NCBI GenBank assembly: GCA_947651225.1
Contig: CANSYK010000012.1
Location: 1 to 64,000, forward strand
Length of the DNA stretch: 64,000 nt
Reading direction: 5' to 3'
DNA from: an uncultured bacterium
GTDB taxonomy: Bacteria > Bacillota > Clostridia > Lachnospirales > Lachnospiraceae
Part shown: piece by piece, positions 16,938 to 24,062 of the stretch
Layout of the letters: each line of letters opens with the position of its first letter
How positions within the stretch are numbered: the first letter of the stretch is position 1
Made by a program: the position numbers and the translations under genes
The notes under the pieces: model-generated
Told to the model about the DNA's origin: nothing
Seen by the model: the letters and a program-made list of their open reading frames with translations, nothing else
Databases searched by the model: none

Positions 16938-17918
16938 GGAACTGTAGAAAAACAGTTGGCACAACATCCCAATCCCCCAGGCCAAAAATGAGGTTCCATA
17001 CAACAGCCGGTTTGCAAGACGGATATCTTCTGCTTCTGGCTTACGCACTGCATCGCCAATCACTGGCTTATGATATAACTTTCCAAAATAATAAGCATCT
17101 CCTGCAAGCTGTAGTTCCAGCGCCCCGGCACATACCGCTTCTGTCTGGGCGGAATTCGGGCTTGCATGGCAATAGCGGTCTCTCCTAAAAATACGAATGG
17201 CATCCTTCCAATCCAGCCCGCACAAAAAACTGGCAGCTATCATACAAAAAGCAGACACCCTTGCCGGAATAAAATTCAATGCATCATCTAACTTTGCAGC
17301 GCATTTACCAAAATCACAATAAACATCATTTTTATAGCCAACCATAGAATCCATTGTATTTACTGCTTTATAAAAAAAGCCGCCTAAAACGCCAAAAAAC
17401 ATCATAAAAAGCATCGGCGCAACCACACCATCTGAAGTATTTTCTGCTACCGTTTCTACTGCTGCTTTTGTAATCCCTTCCTCTGTCAAACACTTGGTAT
17501 CCCTTCCCACAATCATAGAAACAGCATATCGCGATGCTTCTATATCCCCCGCCTTGAGAGCTGTATATACTTTCATGCTTTCTTTCTTTAAAGACCTCAT
17601 AGCAAGAAGCTGATAACACCAAAAACACTCTATTCCAAATCGCACTCCCGGATGAATCTGCCCTATGATAAAAAGAACCAAAAAGGGAATTCCTGTCGAA
17701 AAAAGAAGAACCAAAATTACAAGGAAAAAACCTGCTGCCCTCTTTTTTGTCTGATCTTTTTCCCTGTCAGGACAAATTCGAAACAAGCGGCGCAAAATTT
17801 TTTCTGTACTGCTTATAAGAAAGCCGATTGCCCGTACCGGATGGTAAAGCCAGCGTGGGTCTCCCAATAAAATATCCAATAAAAAACCAATACTGAGAAT
17901 TAACATTCTCCTGCTCAT
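16935..17918 (-). CDS. cbiB: Adenosylcobinamide-phosphate synthase CbiB
   Basis: The 327-residue membrane enzyme attaches aminopropanol (phosphate) to adenosylcobyric acid. It shows several hydrophobic segments (RMLILSIGFLLDILLGD, FFLVILVLLFSTGIPFLVLF) and the family motifs LGDPRWLYHPVRAIGF, IVGRDTKCL, VAENTSDGVVAPM and YKAVNTMDSMVGYKN. The motif RDRYCHASPNSAQTEA is near 250. The ATG at 17916-17918 follows GGAG by 6 bases; an in-frame ATG 12 bases upstream is less well placed. The stop codon TAG is part of the inverted end of repeat A, so the native C-terminus may have been changed by the insertion. Confidence 0.94.
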   Translation of the reverse strand: MSRRMLILSIGFLLDILLGDPRWLYHPVRAIGFLISSTEKILRRLFRICPDREKDQTKKRAAGFFLVILVLLFSTGIPFLVLFIIGQIHPGVRFGIECFWCYQLLAMRSLKKESMKVYTALKAGDIEASRYAVSMIVGRDTKCLTEEGITKAAVETVAENTSDGVVAPMLFMMFFGVLGGFFYKAVNTMDSMVGYKNDVYCDFGKCAAKLDDALNFIPARVSAFCMIAASFLCGLDWKDAIRIFRRDRYCHASPNSAQTEAVCAGALELQLAGDAYYFGKLYHKPVIGDAVRKPEAEDIRLANRLLYGTSFLAWGIGMLCQLFFYSS

Positions 17919-17954
17919 CGTAATCTCCATTCCACCGTTTTTGACTTAACAATT

Positions 17955-18638
17955 TCAACCTATCTCCTTAATATTTTTCAGGCAAAACCCATCCTTTTTC
18001 CAGACAGCCTCTGCCATATATCCTTCTCCATTTCCAACTTGCCATTTGTAAAAATAATTTGAAGTTTCTCTGATACAGGAAAACTCCATGTTAAAAGAAA
18101 CTGCGTCAACCCCAGAAATACAAAAAAAACGGCACTCTTTATGCTGACATTTTGAGCAGTTTTCTATTCTCTGACAAAAATCCAGGATTGCCATAATCGT
18201 ACCGCCATGAATGACAAAGGCAATATCTTCACTTTTATGAAGTTTTTCTTCTTCCATAATTTCCAGAAAACCGCTGACCACACGTTTTTGAAAGGTCAAT
18301 CTGTCCTCTCCTTTTGGAAAGCCGCTCATTCCCATACTATCAATAAACTTCTGATAGAAAGGATTTCCGTTTAATTCTTCATAATTACAATATTCAAATT
18401 CCCCAAAATCACATTCTGACAAACTTTCTTTTACAATGGGAAAACGATCTGGATATAAGATAGCCGTTGTTTCCAGACATCGTTTCTTTGGGCTGGTATA
18501 TACTCTTGTAACAGGTGGCAGATTCTTTTTTGCGAGAATCTGTTTTGACTCCTGCAGCAATGGCTCATCTGTCACCCCCACATAACGATGCTCTTTATTT
18601 CCCTTTGTTGCACCATGGCGAATCATATAAATCTTCAT
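17955..18638 (-). CDS. cobC: Histidine phosphatase, probable alpha-ribazole phosphatase CobC
   Basis: The N-terminus MKIYMIRHGATKGNKEHRYVG carries the RHG signature of the phosphoglycerate-mutase-like phosphatases, with the second His in IAFVIHGGTIMAIL near 150. In cobalamin operons this family removes phosphate from alpha-ribazole phosphate or cobalamin phosphate. The 227 residues exceed the usual ~200. After the catalytic domain comes a Cys cluster, CSKCQHKECRF (near 166), and about 50 further residues. The same C-x2-C-x4-C-x-F spacing occurs in the CobA fusion of this operon. The ATG at 18636-18638 follows GGGAG by 6 bases. Substrate is inferred from context. Confidence 0.8.
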   Translation of the reverse strand: MKIYMIRHGATKGNKEHRYVGVTDEPLLQESKQILAKKNLPPVTRVYTSPKKRCLETTAILYPDRFPIVKESLSECDFGEFEYCNYEELNGNPFYQKFIDSMGMSGFPKGEDRLTFQKRVVSGFLEIMEEEKLHKSEDIAFVIHGGTIMAILDFCQRIENCSKCQHKECRFFCISGVDAVSFNMEFSCIRETSNYFYKWQVGNGEGYMAEAVWKKDGFCLKNIKEIG

Positions 18639-18670
18639 CACAATCTCCCTGATATTATTACAACAATCCC

Positions 18671-18997
18671 TTATTTAATCTGTGTCCCAATCCCACAGAC
18701 CACCCGTATCACCTTTTCTGCCTTTTTTGCCAGAAAACAGTTCACTCGCCCTGTTTCCTCCCGGCACCTCCGCTCAAACGCATCAACCGGCACCAGTCCA
18801 TATCCGGTTTCATCACTAATGATGACCAGCTTTTCCCTGCCATCCAAATAGTTCTCTGCTTCTTCAAGTGGATTTTTTCCCTCCGTTAACTGTGTCCGAA
18901 CTATTTCATGGTAATGATTCTCTATTTCATATCCTTTAAAATGCTCCCTGGCATATTCTGTCTTTCCCTGATAAGCGCCTCCAACAATTAATATCAT
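18671..18997 (-). CDS. Short CobU-like P-loop protein
   Basis: The 108-residue product opens MILIVGGAYQGKTEYARE, a P-loop like that of CobU (GGSGSGKSEYA in the full-length gene at 20968-21522). It keeps later CobU features: LVIISDETGYGLVPVDAFERRCREETGRVNCFLA matches the CobU region VTNEV.G.VP....R..... It lacks about 70 central residues compared with the 180-residue CobU, including most of the guanylyl-accepting His region. It may be a kinase-only or regulatory homologue; similar short forms occur in related bacteria. It follows the Rpn gene and precedes cobC in the same direction. Confidence 0.7.
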   Translation of the reverse strand: MILIVGGAYQGKTEYAREHFKGYEIENHYHEIVRTQLTEGKNPLEEAENYLDGREKLVIISDETGYGLVPVDAFERRCREETGRVNCFLAKKAEKVIRVVCGIGTQIK

Positions 18998-19109
18998 CTT
19001 TCTTGTCCTCTTTTTTTCTCAATCACCAAAACAATTCCCGTATTAAAAATGATTAAAAAATGAGCAAACCCCATTTTATAAGGATTTGCCCTGTTTCTAA
19101 CAAAAAGCG

Positions 19110-20018
19110 TTACTCCTCTGACTGTCCATCCTTTTTCTGAATAATTTCCAGCACCTCTTTTTCTGACAACTGTAATTTTTTAGCAATCTCATTCGTAGAA
19201 AGATTCATTTCATAATAAGCATAAACCATGCCTTCCCTTCTGCCTTCCCTTCTGCCTTCCCTCATACCTTCCTTCATGCCTTCCTTCATGCCTTCCCTCA
19301 TATACTCTTGTTTTACCTCTGTCAATACAGGTTCCATAATCTCCATTAATGTTTTACTCATCTTATCATCACTCCTTAATTGTTCTGCTAATTCTCTATT
19401 TGCCTTTAGTGCTGCTTCCAATACAGAATCTGCATACTCTTTTTCCATCTTTCCTTTCAGACAGCTTATACTGGTAAGAAGTCCCCTTAAATCTTTCTCC
19501 TTTAACTGTCCTGACAATGCACAAAGCCATCTGTGTTTTTCACTGTCTAAATCTTTTGTAACAATAATCTGTGTAGGAAACAATACCATATCCATTATAT
19601 AATATATTCCTTGATAAGGATTTTCCACCTTCACGCCATGTTCTTTAAAATACAAAAAAAGCTTCTCTGGCTTTGCCCTACGTATCAAGGACACGGTAAT
19701 CTCATCCATTTTTCTACTGTCTGCTTTTTCTCCATAGGATTTAAAAAGACATGCATACCCCTGTGTCTTGATAAATGCATCAATTCCCAACCTGTCACCT
19801 GGACTTTTATACTCTATGACATTATACCTGCAAAAAATTTTCCCTATCTCATTTTTAACAGAACGCTCCCCTGTGTTCTCCATAAAAAGATCTATTTTTA
19901 ACGTTCCTGTATTTAAAGTATACTCTGGTATAAATACAAGAGTATCCCGATCATCCTCCAATTCAAGATTCATTGCTGCTATATATGGCGGATGCCACTG
20001 TATCTCCCTTTGATTCAT
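19110..20018 (-). CDS. Rpn-family PD-(D/E)XK nuclease / putative transposase
   Basis: The 302-residue protein has an N-terminal PD-(D/E)XK-like core: FIPEYTLNTGTLKIDLFME, then NEIGKIFCRYNVIEYKSPGD with the E-Y-K active-site strand near 75. A helical middle follows, then a run of REGMKEG/RREG units coded by 12-base direct repeats (about 19225-19300), and a terminal helix-turn-helix (LSTNEIAKKLQLSEKEVLEII). Rpn proteins promote recombination and sit at variable sites. This gene has its own promoter (20084-20112) and splits the cob operon between cobS and the CobU-like gene, so it is probably an insertion. The gene itself looks intact. Confidence 0.85.
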   Translation of the reverse strand: MNQREIQWHPPYIAAMNLELEDDRDTLVFIPEYTLNTGTLKIDLFMENTGERSVKNEIGKIFCRYNVIEYKSPGDRLGIDAFIKTQGYACLFKSYGEKADSRKMDEITVSLIRRAKPEKLFLYFKEHGVKVENPYQGIYYIMDMVLFPTQIIVTKDLDSEKHRWLCALSGQLKEKDLRGLLTSISCLKGKMEKEYADSVLEAALKANRELAEQLRSDDKMSKTLMEIMEPVLTEVKQEYMREGMKEGMKEGMREGRREGRREGMVYAYYEMNLSTNEIAKKLQLSEKEVLEIIQKKDGQSEE

Positions 20019-20083
20019 CTACAATACCTTTCTCTTTTGGCATCTAAATTATTCTTCTGCCATCTCCTGCCCTCTACTATTTC

Positions 20084-20112
20084 ATTATACAAAATAAAAA
20101 ACAATACTTCAA
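20084..20112 (-). promoter_or_regulatory. Promoter of the Rpn gene
   Basis: TTGAAG (20107-20112), a 17-base A/T-rich spacer and a perfect TATAAT (20084-20089) on the minus strand, about 65 bases before the Rpn ATG and immediately after the cobS stop. It makes the Rpn gene independent and could also drive the downstream cob genes. Confidence 0.75.
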
Positions 20113-20115
20113 GCA

Positions 20116-20871
20116 TTATCCTACAAGGCAATCCTCCAATACCACAATAGCAAGAATCAAAAGTTCGCAAAGCTGTAAAAAATATCCCGCCAAATCCCCG
20201 GTGATACCGCCAAATGTGCGATATGCCATCCTTTTATAATAATAAAAGCAGCCCAGTCCGGCAACAATACAGCTTCCCCCATAAAAGGGATTGAGCAAAA
20301 GGTATCCTATCATACAGCACAAAAGTTCCGCAATCAAAATCCATTTTACCTGATTTCCTGCCGCATCCGCAGAAGAAGCTGCCATTCCCTCTTTTTTTGC
20401 CTTTTTAAAAACAGTAACCGACAGCCCGCTTAAAATTCTGGAAAAAACATATCCCAAAGCGATAAATGGAACTGCTTTAGAATGGACTTCACTGAACAGC
20501 CCAAAAGAAAGCAGCAGGTAGACAATTCCATAAATAATGGCAAATGCCCCTGTATGAGGGTCTTTTAAGATTTCTAATTTAACTTCTTTTGACTGATAAG
20601 AACTTTTCGCATCCACCGTATCTAAAAAACCATCCATATGAATCCCGCCGGTCAGTAAAATTGGAAGAGCTGTTAGAACGGATGCCGTCAAAGTCTTTGT
20701 AACTCCGGCTGCTCCCATACCTGTAAAAATCCCCATACAGCAAAGCCCAATCACAAAGCCAACCAATGGAAAAAAACACAGGCTGTACTTCATACTTTGT
20801 TTTTCCCATGAAATCTCAGGCATGGGGATTCGGGAATATGTAGAAAAAGCTATGATTATTGATTTTAACAA
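20116..20871 (-). CDS. cobS: Cobalamin (5'-phosphate) synthase CobS
   Basis: The 251-residue membrane enzyme joins adenosylcobinamide-GDP with alpha-ribazole (phosphate). It has five or more hydrophobic segments and the family motifs IIIAFSTYSRIPMP at the start, HMDGFLDTVDAKSS near 80 and the FKKAKKEGMA region near 170. The TTG at 20869-20871 gives the typical N-terminus LKSIIIAFSTYSRIPMP. AGGAGG is 13 bases upstream (20885-20890), a long spacing, and stands at the very edge of a repeat A copy. A longer frame to 20955 would only translate the repeat. It precedes the Rpn insertion. Confidence 0.92.
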   Translation of the reverse strand: MLKSIIIAFSTYSRIPMPEISWEKQSMKYSLCFFPLVGFVIGLCCMGIFTGMGAAGVTKTLTASVLTALPILLTGGIHMDGFLDTVDAKSSYQSKEVKLEILKDPHTGAFAIIYGIVYLLLSFGLFSEVHSKAVPFIALGYVFSRILSGLSVTVFKKAKKEGMAASSADAAGNQVKWILIAELLCCMIGYLLLNPFYGGSCIVAGLGCFYYYKRMAYRTFGGITGDLAGYFLQLCELLILAIVVLEDCLVG

Positions 20872-20889
20872 ATTCCCCGTTTCACCTCC

Positions 20890-20960
20890 TAAATTTGAGC
20901 CAAATCTCCCACAAAGTGAGAAGCACATCTTGCAAAAAGCAATTTTCAAACACACTCTAA
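20890..20960. repeat. Repeat A copy between cobU and cobS
   Basis: About 70 bases, nearly identical to the copy at 59574-59644: TAAATTTGAGCCAAATCT, CACAAAGTG, GCACATCTTGCAAAAA and AATTTTCAAACACACTCTAA occur in the same order. It fills the gap between the cobU stop and the cobS ribosome site. Only the right-hand end matches the inverted end of the 16859-16937 copy. Confidence 0.75.
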
Positions 20961-20967
20961 AACAGAA

Positions 20968-21522
20968 CTATACAGAAGCTTTCAAATATACTGGAATAGA
21001 ACAAACCACCTCTGTAACAGCCTCTGCATGATTCGCCAGAAAAGCATTGGCCTTTCCCAGCAATCTTATATATTCTTTCGTCTCCTCCTCATATAGCACA
21101 CCATCTGAGAAAACTTCATTTGTAACAACAACGAGACATCCTGCCTGCCGCTTTAATTGCAAAACCGGCTCTAAAATGGAAGCCATAAGCTGTATATCTG
21201 CCTCTTTGCCTCTTTTCTTAATCGATCCATCCGCCTGATACATTTCATTTGCCAGAAGATTCGACATACATTCCAACAAAACGACATCATTTTTTTTAAC
21301 GTAGATTTGCCCTAAATGGCAAAAACACTCCAAGGTCTGAAATCCCTTATCTTTTCTCATAACACGGTGTCTGCGGATACGCTCCTGGCATTCTTCATCA
21401 TAAGAAACCATCGTTGCAATATAGTACAATGAGCCCTGCTCCTTCTGATGATTTAAAACAGCAAGTTTCTCCGCATACTCTGATTTTCCACTGCCACTTC
21501 CACCTGTTACCAAGTATAACAT
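20968..21522 (-). CDS. cobU: Adenosylcobinamide kinase / guanylyltransferase CobU
   Basis: The 184-residue enzyme phosphorylates adenosylcobinamide and then adds GMP to give adenosylcobinamide-GDP. The P-loop LVTGGSGSGKSEYAEKLA is at the N-terminus. IATMVSYDEECQERIRRHR near 35-52 contains the His that carries GMP in the family. VLLECMSNLLANEMY near 80 and VVVTNEVFSDGV near 135 are also conserved. Length is normal. It sits between the cbiA-cobT fusion and cobS, with repeat A sequence on both sides. Confidence 0.96.
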   Translation of the reverse strand: MLYLVTGGSGSGKSEYAEKLAVLNHQKEQGSLYYIATMVSYDEECQERIRRHRVMRKDKGFQTLECFCHLGQIYVKKNDVVLLECMSNLLANEMYQADGSIKKRGKEADIQLMASILEPVLQLKRQAGCLVVVTNEVFSDGVLYEEETKEYIRLLGKANAFLANHAEAVTEVVCSIPVYLKASV

Positions 21523-21546
21523 TTTCTTTTCTCCTGAAATTTTAGC

Positions 21547-21565
21547 CTAGAGCGTGTTTGAAAAC
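21547..21565. repeat. Repeat A terminus, partial copy
   Basis: CTAGAGCGTGTTTGAAAAC in the gap between the cbiA-cobT fusion and cobU matches the left inverted end of repeat A (16860-16874). The rest of the gap does not match, so this is a truncated or solo end. It lies about 25 bases upstream of the cobU start. Confidence 0.55.
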
Positions 21566-21627
21566 AATAATGATTCATTGTATCAAAAATTGTTTCGATT
21601 ATTACTCTTCACAGCTGTTTTTTGTTC

Positions 21628-24045
21628 TCACTCTTCCTTTTGATAACGGATATACGGCTCAATTTCATATGACGCAAATGTCCCCATGTTCTGATAGACC
21701 TCTGCTGCCATATCCAACAACGGAAACAATGTTATTGCACCAGTTCCCTCTCCCAGACAGAGCCGCCCATGCACCAACGGTTTTACAGCAAGAGCTTTTA
21801 ACGCCATTTTTCCCGCCCGTTCTTCTGGTTCGTGGGAAGCAAAAACAATCTCTTTTACTCTTTGATCCAAATACATCGCAGTTAATGCCGCCACCGCAGA
21901 AATCGCCCCATCTATTACTACTGGAAGATGATATTTCACCCCTCCAAGAAAAACACCTGCCATCATAGCAATTTCACACCCTCCCGCTTCTGCCAGAATT
22001 TCCAGAGCGTGGTCTTTCTTATTTTCTGTCAGTCCTTTTTTTCGAATTCTGTCTACGGCTGCTTTTACTACACTTTGCTTTCGCTGCAATCCTTCATTTG
22101 ACAGTCCAGCTCCTTTTCCGGTCACTTCCTTTGCTGCCTTCTCCAAAAATACCGCCGCAAGCGCACTGGTAGGCGTTGTATTGCCAATTCCCATTTCCCC
22201 GGTCGCAAGAACCTTATATCCTTTTTCCTTTAACTCCCTTACAATCTCTTTCCCCATCTCCAATGCCTGGCTACACTCTTTTATTGTCATTGCAGGTTCC
22301 TTTGCAATATTTCCACTTCCCCTTTTTATCTTCCGGTCAACCACAGCATTTTGTACCAGCCGCTTTTCCGAATAAGGTAAAGTATCCATTCCCGCATCAA
22401 TGGCATATACGTCAACCTTTGCAGATTTTGCCATATAATTTACTGTTGAACAGCCCTTTGCAAAATTATCACTTACTACTTTTGTCACCTCTTTGCCAGT
22501 CTGTGTCACACCTTCCTCCACTACTTTATGGTCACCACATAAAATAACAAGCGCACGCTTTTTTATATCAACATTACTGGCATCTCCCATAATACAGCAA
22601 AGACGGACAATACTATCTTCTAAAAGCCCCAGGCTGTCAAGCGGTTTTGCAATACTATCCCAGTGTTCCTTTGCAGCCCTGCCTGCCTGATAGCTCTGGC
22701 ATGACAACAGAAATTCAAAAAGCATCAAAGGATTACTGTAATAATACAGATGAGGAAATCCTGCCGCCATCACTTCTGTATATACCATACAGGAATACTC
22801 TTTTGGGGTAACAGGCTTTCTCGCAAGAAATGCCTCTCCATTTTCTGTACAATCCCAATAATGAAATTCATGTCCTTTTATTTTCTGCCCAGCCTCACCA
22901 AACACGCCCGCCTTTTTACTTTCCAATTCAATATAACCAAACCGGCACAGCTTTTTGGTGCGAACGCCTCTGCCGGAAAACACTCCTGCCATCTCCCCGG
23001 TATTTCCTTTTGCTCCTTCCAGCTCCTTTTGCAGATAAAGAAAACCGCCGCATTCTGCCAGACAGGGAATTCCTTTACAGCATGCCATCCGAATGGATTC
23101 TCTCATTTCTGAAGCGATTTCTAACTCTTCCACAAAATTTTCAGGATAGCCGCCTGAAAGCAAAATCCCGTCAATTCTTTCAGGCAACGCCTTATCATGG
23201 AGCGGCGAAAAATAGACAAGCTCTGCCCCAAGTTTTTCTAACAACTCCATATTTTCTGCATAATAAAAAGAAAATGCTTCATCCCTTGCCACTGCAAGGC
23301 GCACCCTGCCAGATAATGCAGGAAGCTGTGGTTCCTTACCTGTACAATATTCTGCCGCTTCTGCGATTTCGAAAATCTTAGAAAGATCTATCGTCTTTTC
23401 TAAGACATCTGCAATCCTGCCCGCCCATTTCTGAAAAGATGTAATTTCTTCTGGAGCAAAAAGCCCAAGATGTCTTGAAGATACCGCAAGTTCTGAAAGT
23501 TCCGGCACATATCCTAAAACATCTAATGGACATTCTTTTTCAATAACTTCCTTTAACCTTTGATAATATCCTTCCGATACCCTGTTTAAAATAACACCAC
23601 AAATCCGGCTGTCTTTCCGGTATTCTGCCATCCCTCTGATCACGGCTGCCAGAGAAACACTTGCTCCTTTTGCATCCACAACCAGTATCACAGGAGTATC
23701 TGTAACCTTTGCAATCTCATAGGTACTTCCACGCTCCGTCGTCCCCCCTAAGCCGTCATAATATCCCATCACTCCTTCTAAAATTGTGATATCAGCATTT
23801 TCTGCCTTACTCTTTAGTAAATACCGCACCATTTTTGCATCTGTAAAAAAGGTATCCAGATTCCCTGATTCTGCCCCAAGCACCTTCCTGTGAAACATCG
23901 GATCAATATAATCAGGCCCGCATTTAAAGGAAGCTGTGCGATAATTCCTTCTGTTACAGATTTCTAACATTCCGCACACAACGGTTGTCTTTCCACTTCC
24001 GCTTTTGGGTGCGGCAAACAATATACGTGGCATCTTCCTTTCCAT
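21628..24045 (-). CDS. Fused cobyrinate a,c-diamide synthase (CbiA) and CobT
   Basis: Two enzymes in one 805-residue chain. Residues 1 to about 445 are CbiA, the glutamine-dependent a,c-diamide synthase: LFAAPKSGSGKTTVVCGML, FKCGPDYIDPMFH, LEGVMGYYDGLGG, and the amidotransferase nucleophile in IPCLAECGGFLYL. Residues about 455 to 805 are CobT, nicotinate-nucleotide:dimethylbenzimidazole phosphoribosyltransferase: VILCGDHKVVEEGVT, ATGEMGIGNTTPTSAL, GGCEIAMMAGVFLGG and the catalytic Glu in LGEGTGAITLFPLLDMA. The two steps are not adjacent in the pathway, so the fusion probably serves balanced expression. The ATG at 24045 follows GAGG by 4 bases; another in-frame ATG lies 12 bases on. It starts 17 bases after cbiJ/E/T. 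Confidence 0.93.
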   Translation of the reverse strand: MERKMPRILFAAPKSGSGKTTVVCGMLEICNRRNYRTASFKCGPDYIDPMFHRKVLGAESGNLDTFFTDAKMVRYLLKSKAENADITILEGVMGYYDGLGGTTERGSTYEIAKVTDTPVILVVDAKGASVSLAAVIRGMAEYRKDSRICGVILNRVSEGYYQRLKEVIEKECPLDVLGYVPELSELAVSSRHLGLFAPEEITSFQKWAGRIADVLEKTIDLSKIFEIAEAAEYCTGKEPQLPALSGRVRLAVARDEAFSFYYAENMELLEKLGAELVYFSPLHDKALPERIDGILLSGGYPENFVEELEIASEMRESIRMACCKGIPCLAECGGFLYLQKELEGAKGNTGEMAGVFSGRGVRTKKLCRFGYIELESKKAGVFGEAGQKIKGHEFHYWDCTENGEAFLARKPVTPKEYSCMVYTEVMAAGFPHLYYYSNPLMLFEFLLSCQSYQAGRAAKEHWDSIAKPLDSLGLLEDSIVRLCCIMGDASNVDIKKRALVILCGDHKVVEEGVTQTGKEVTKVVSDNFAKGCSTVNYMAKSAKVDVYAIDAGMDTLPYSEKRLVQNAVVDRKIKRGSGNIAKEPAMTIKECSQALEMGKEIVRELKEKGYKVLATGEMGIGNTTPTSALAAVFLEKAAKEVTGKGAGLSNEGLQRKQSVVKAAVDRIRKKGLTENKKDHALEILAEAGGCEIAMMAGVFLGGVKYHLPVVIDGAISAVAALTAMYLDQRVKEIVFASHEPEERAGKMALKALAVKPLVHGRLCLGEGTGAITLFPLLDMAAEVYQNMGTFASYEIEPYIRYQKEE

Positions 24046-24062
24046 CTGTCCTCTTCCTTTCC

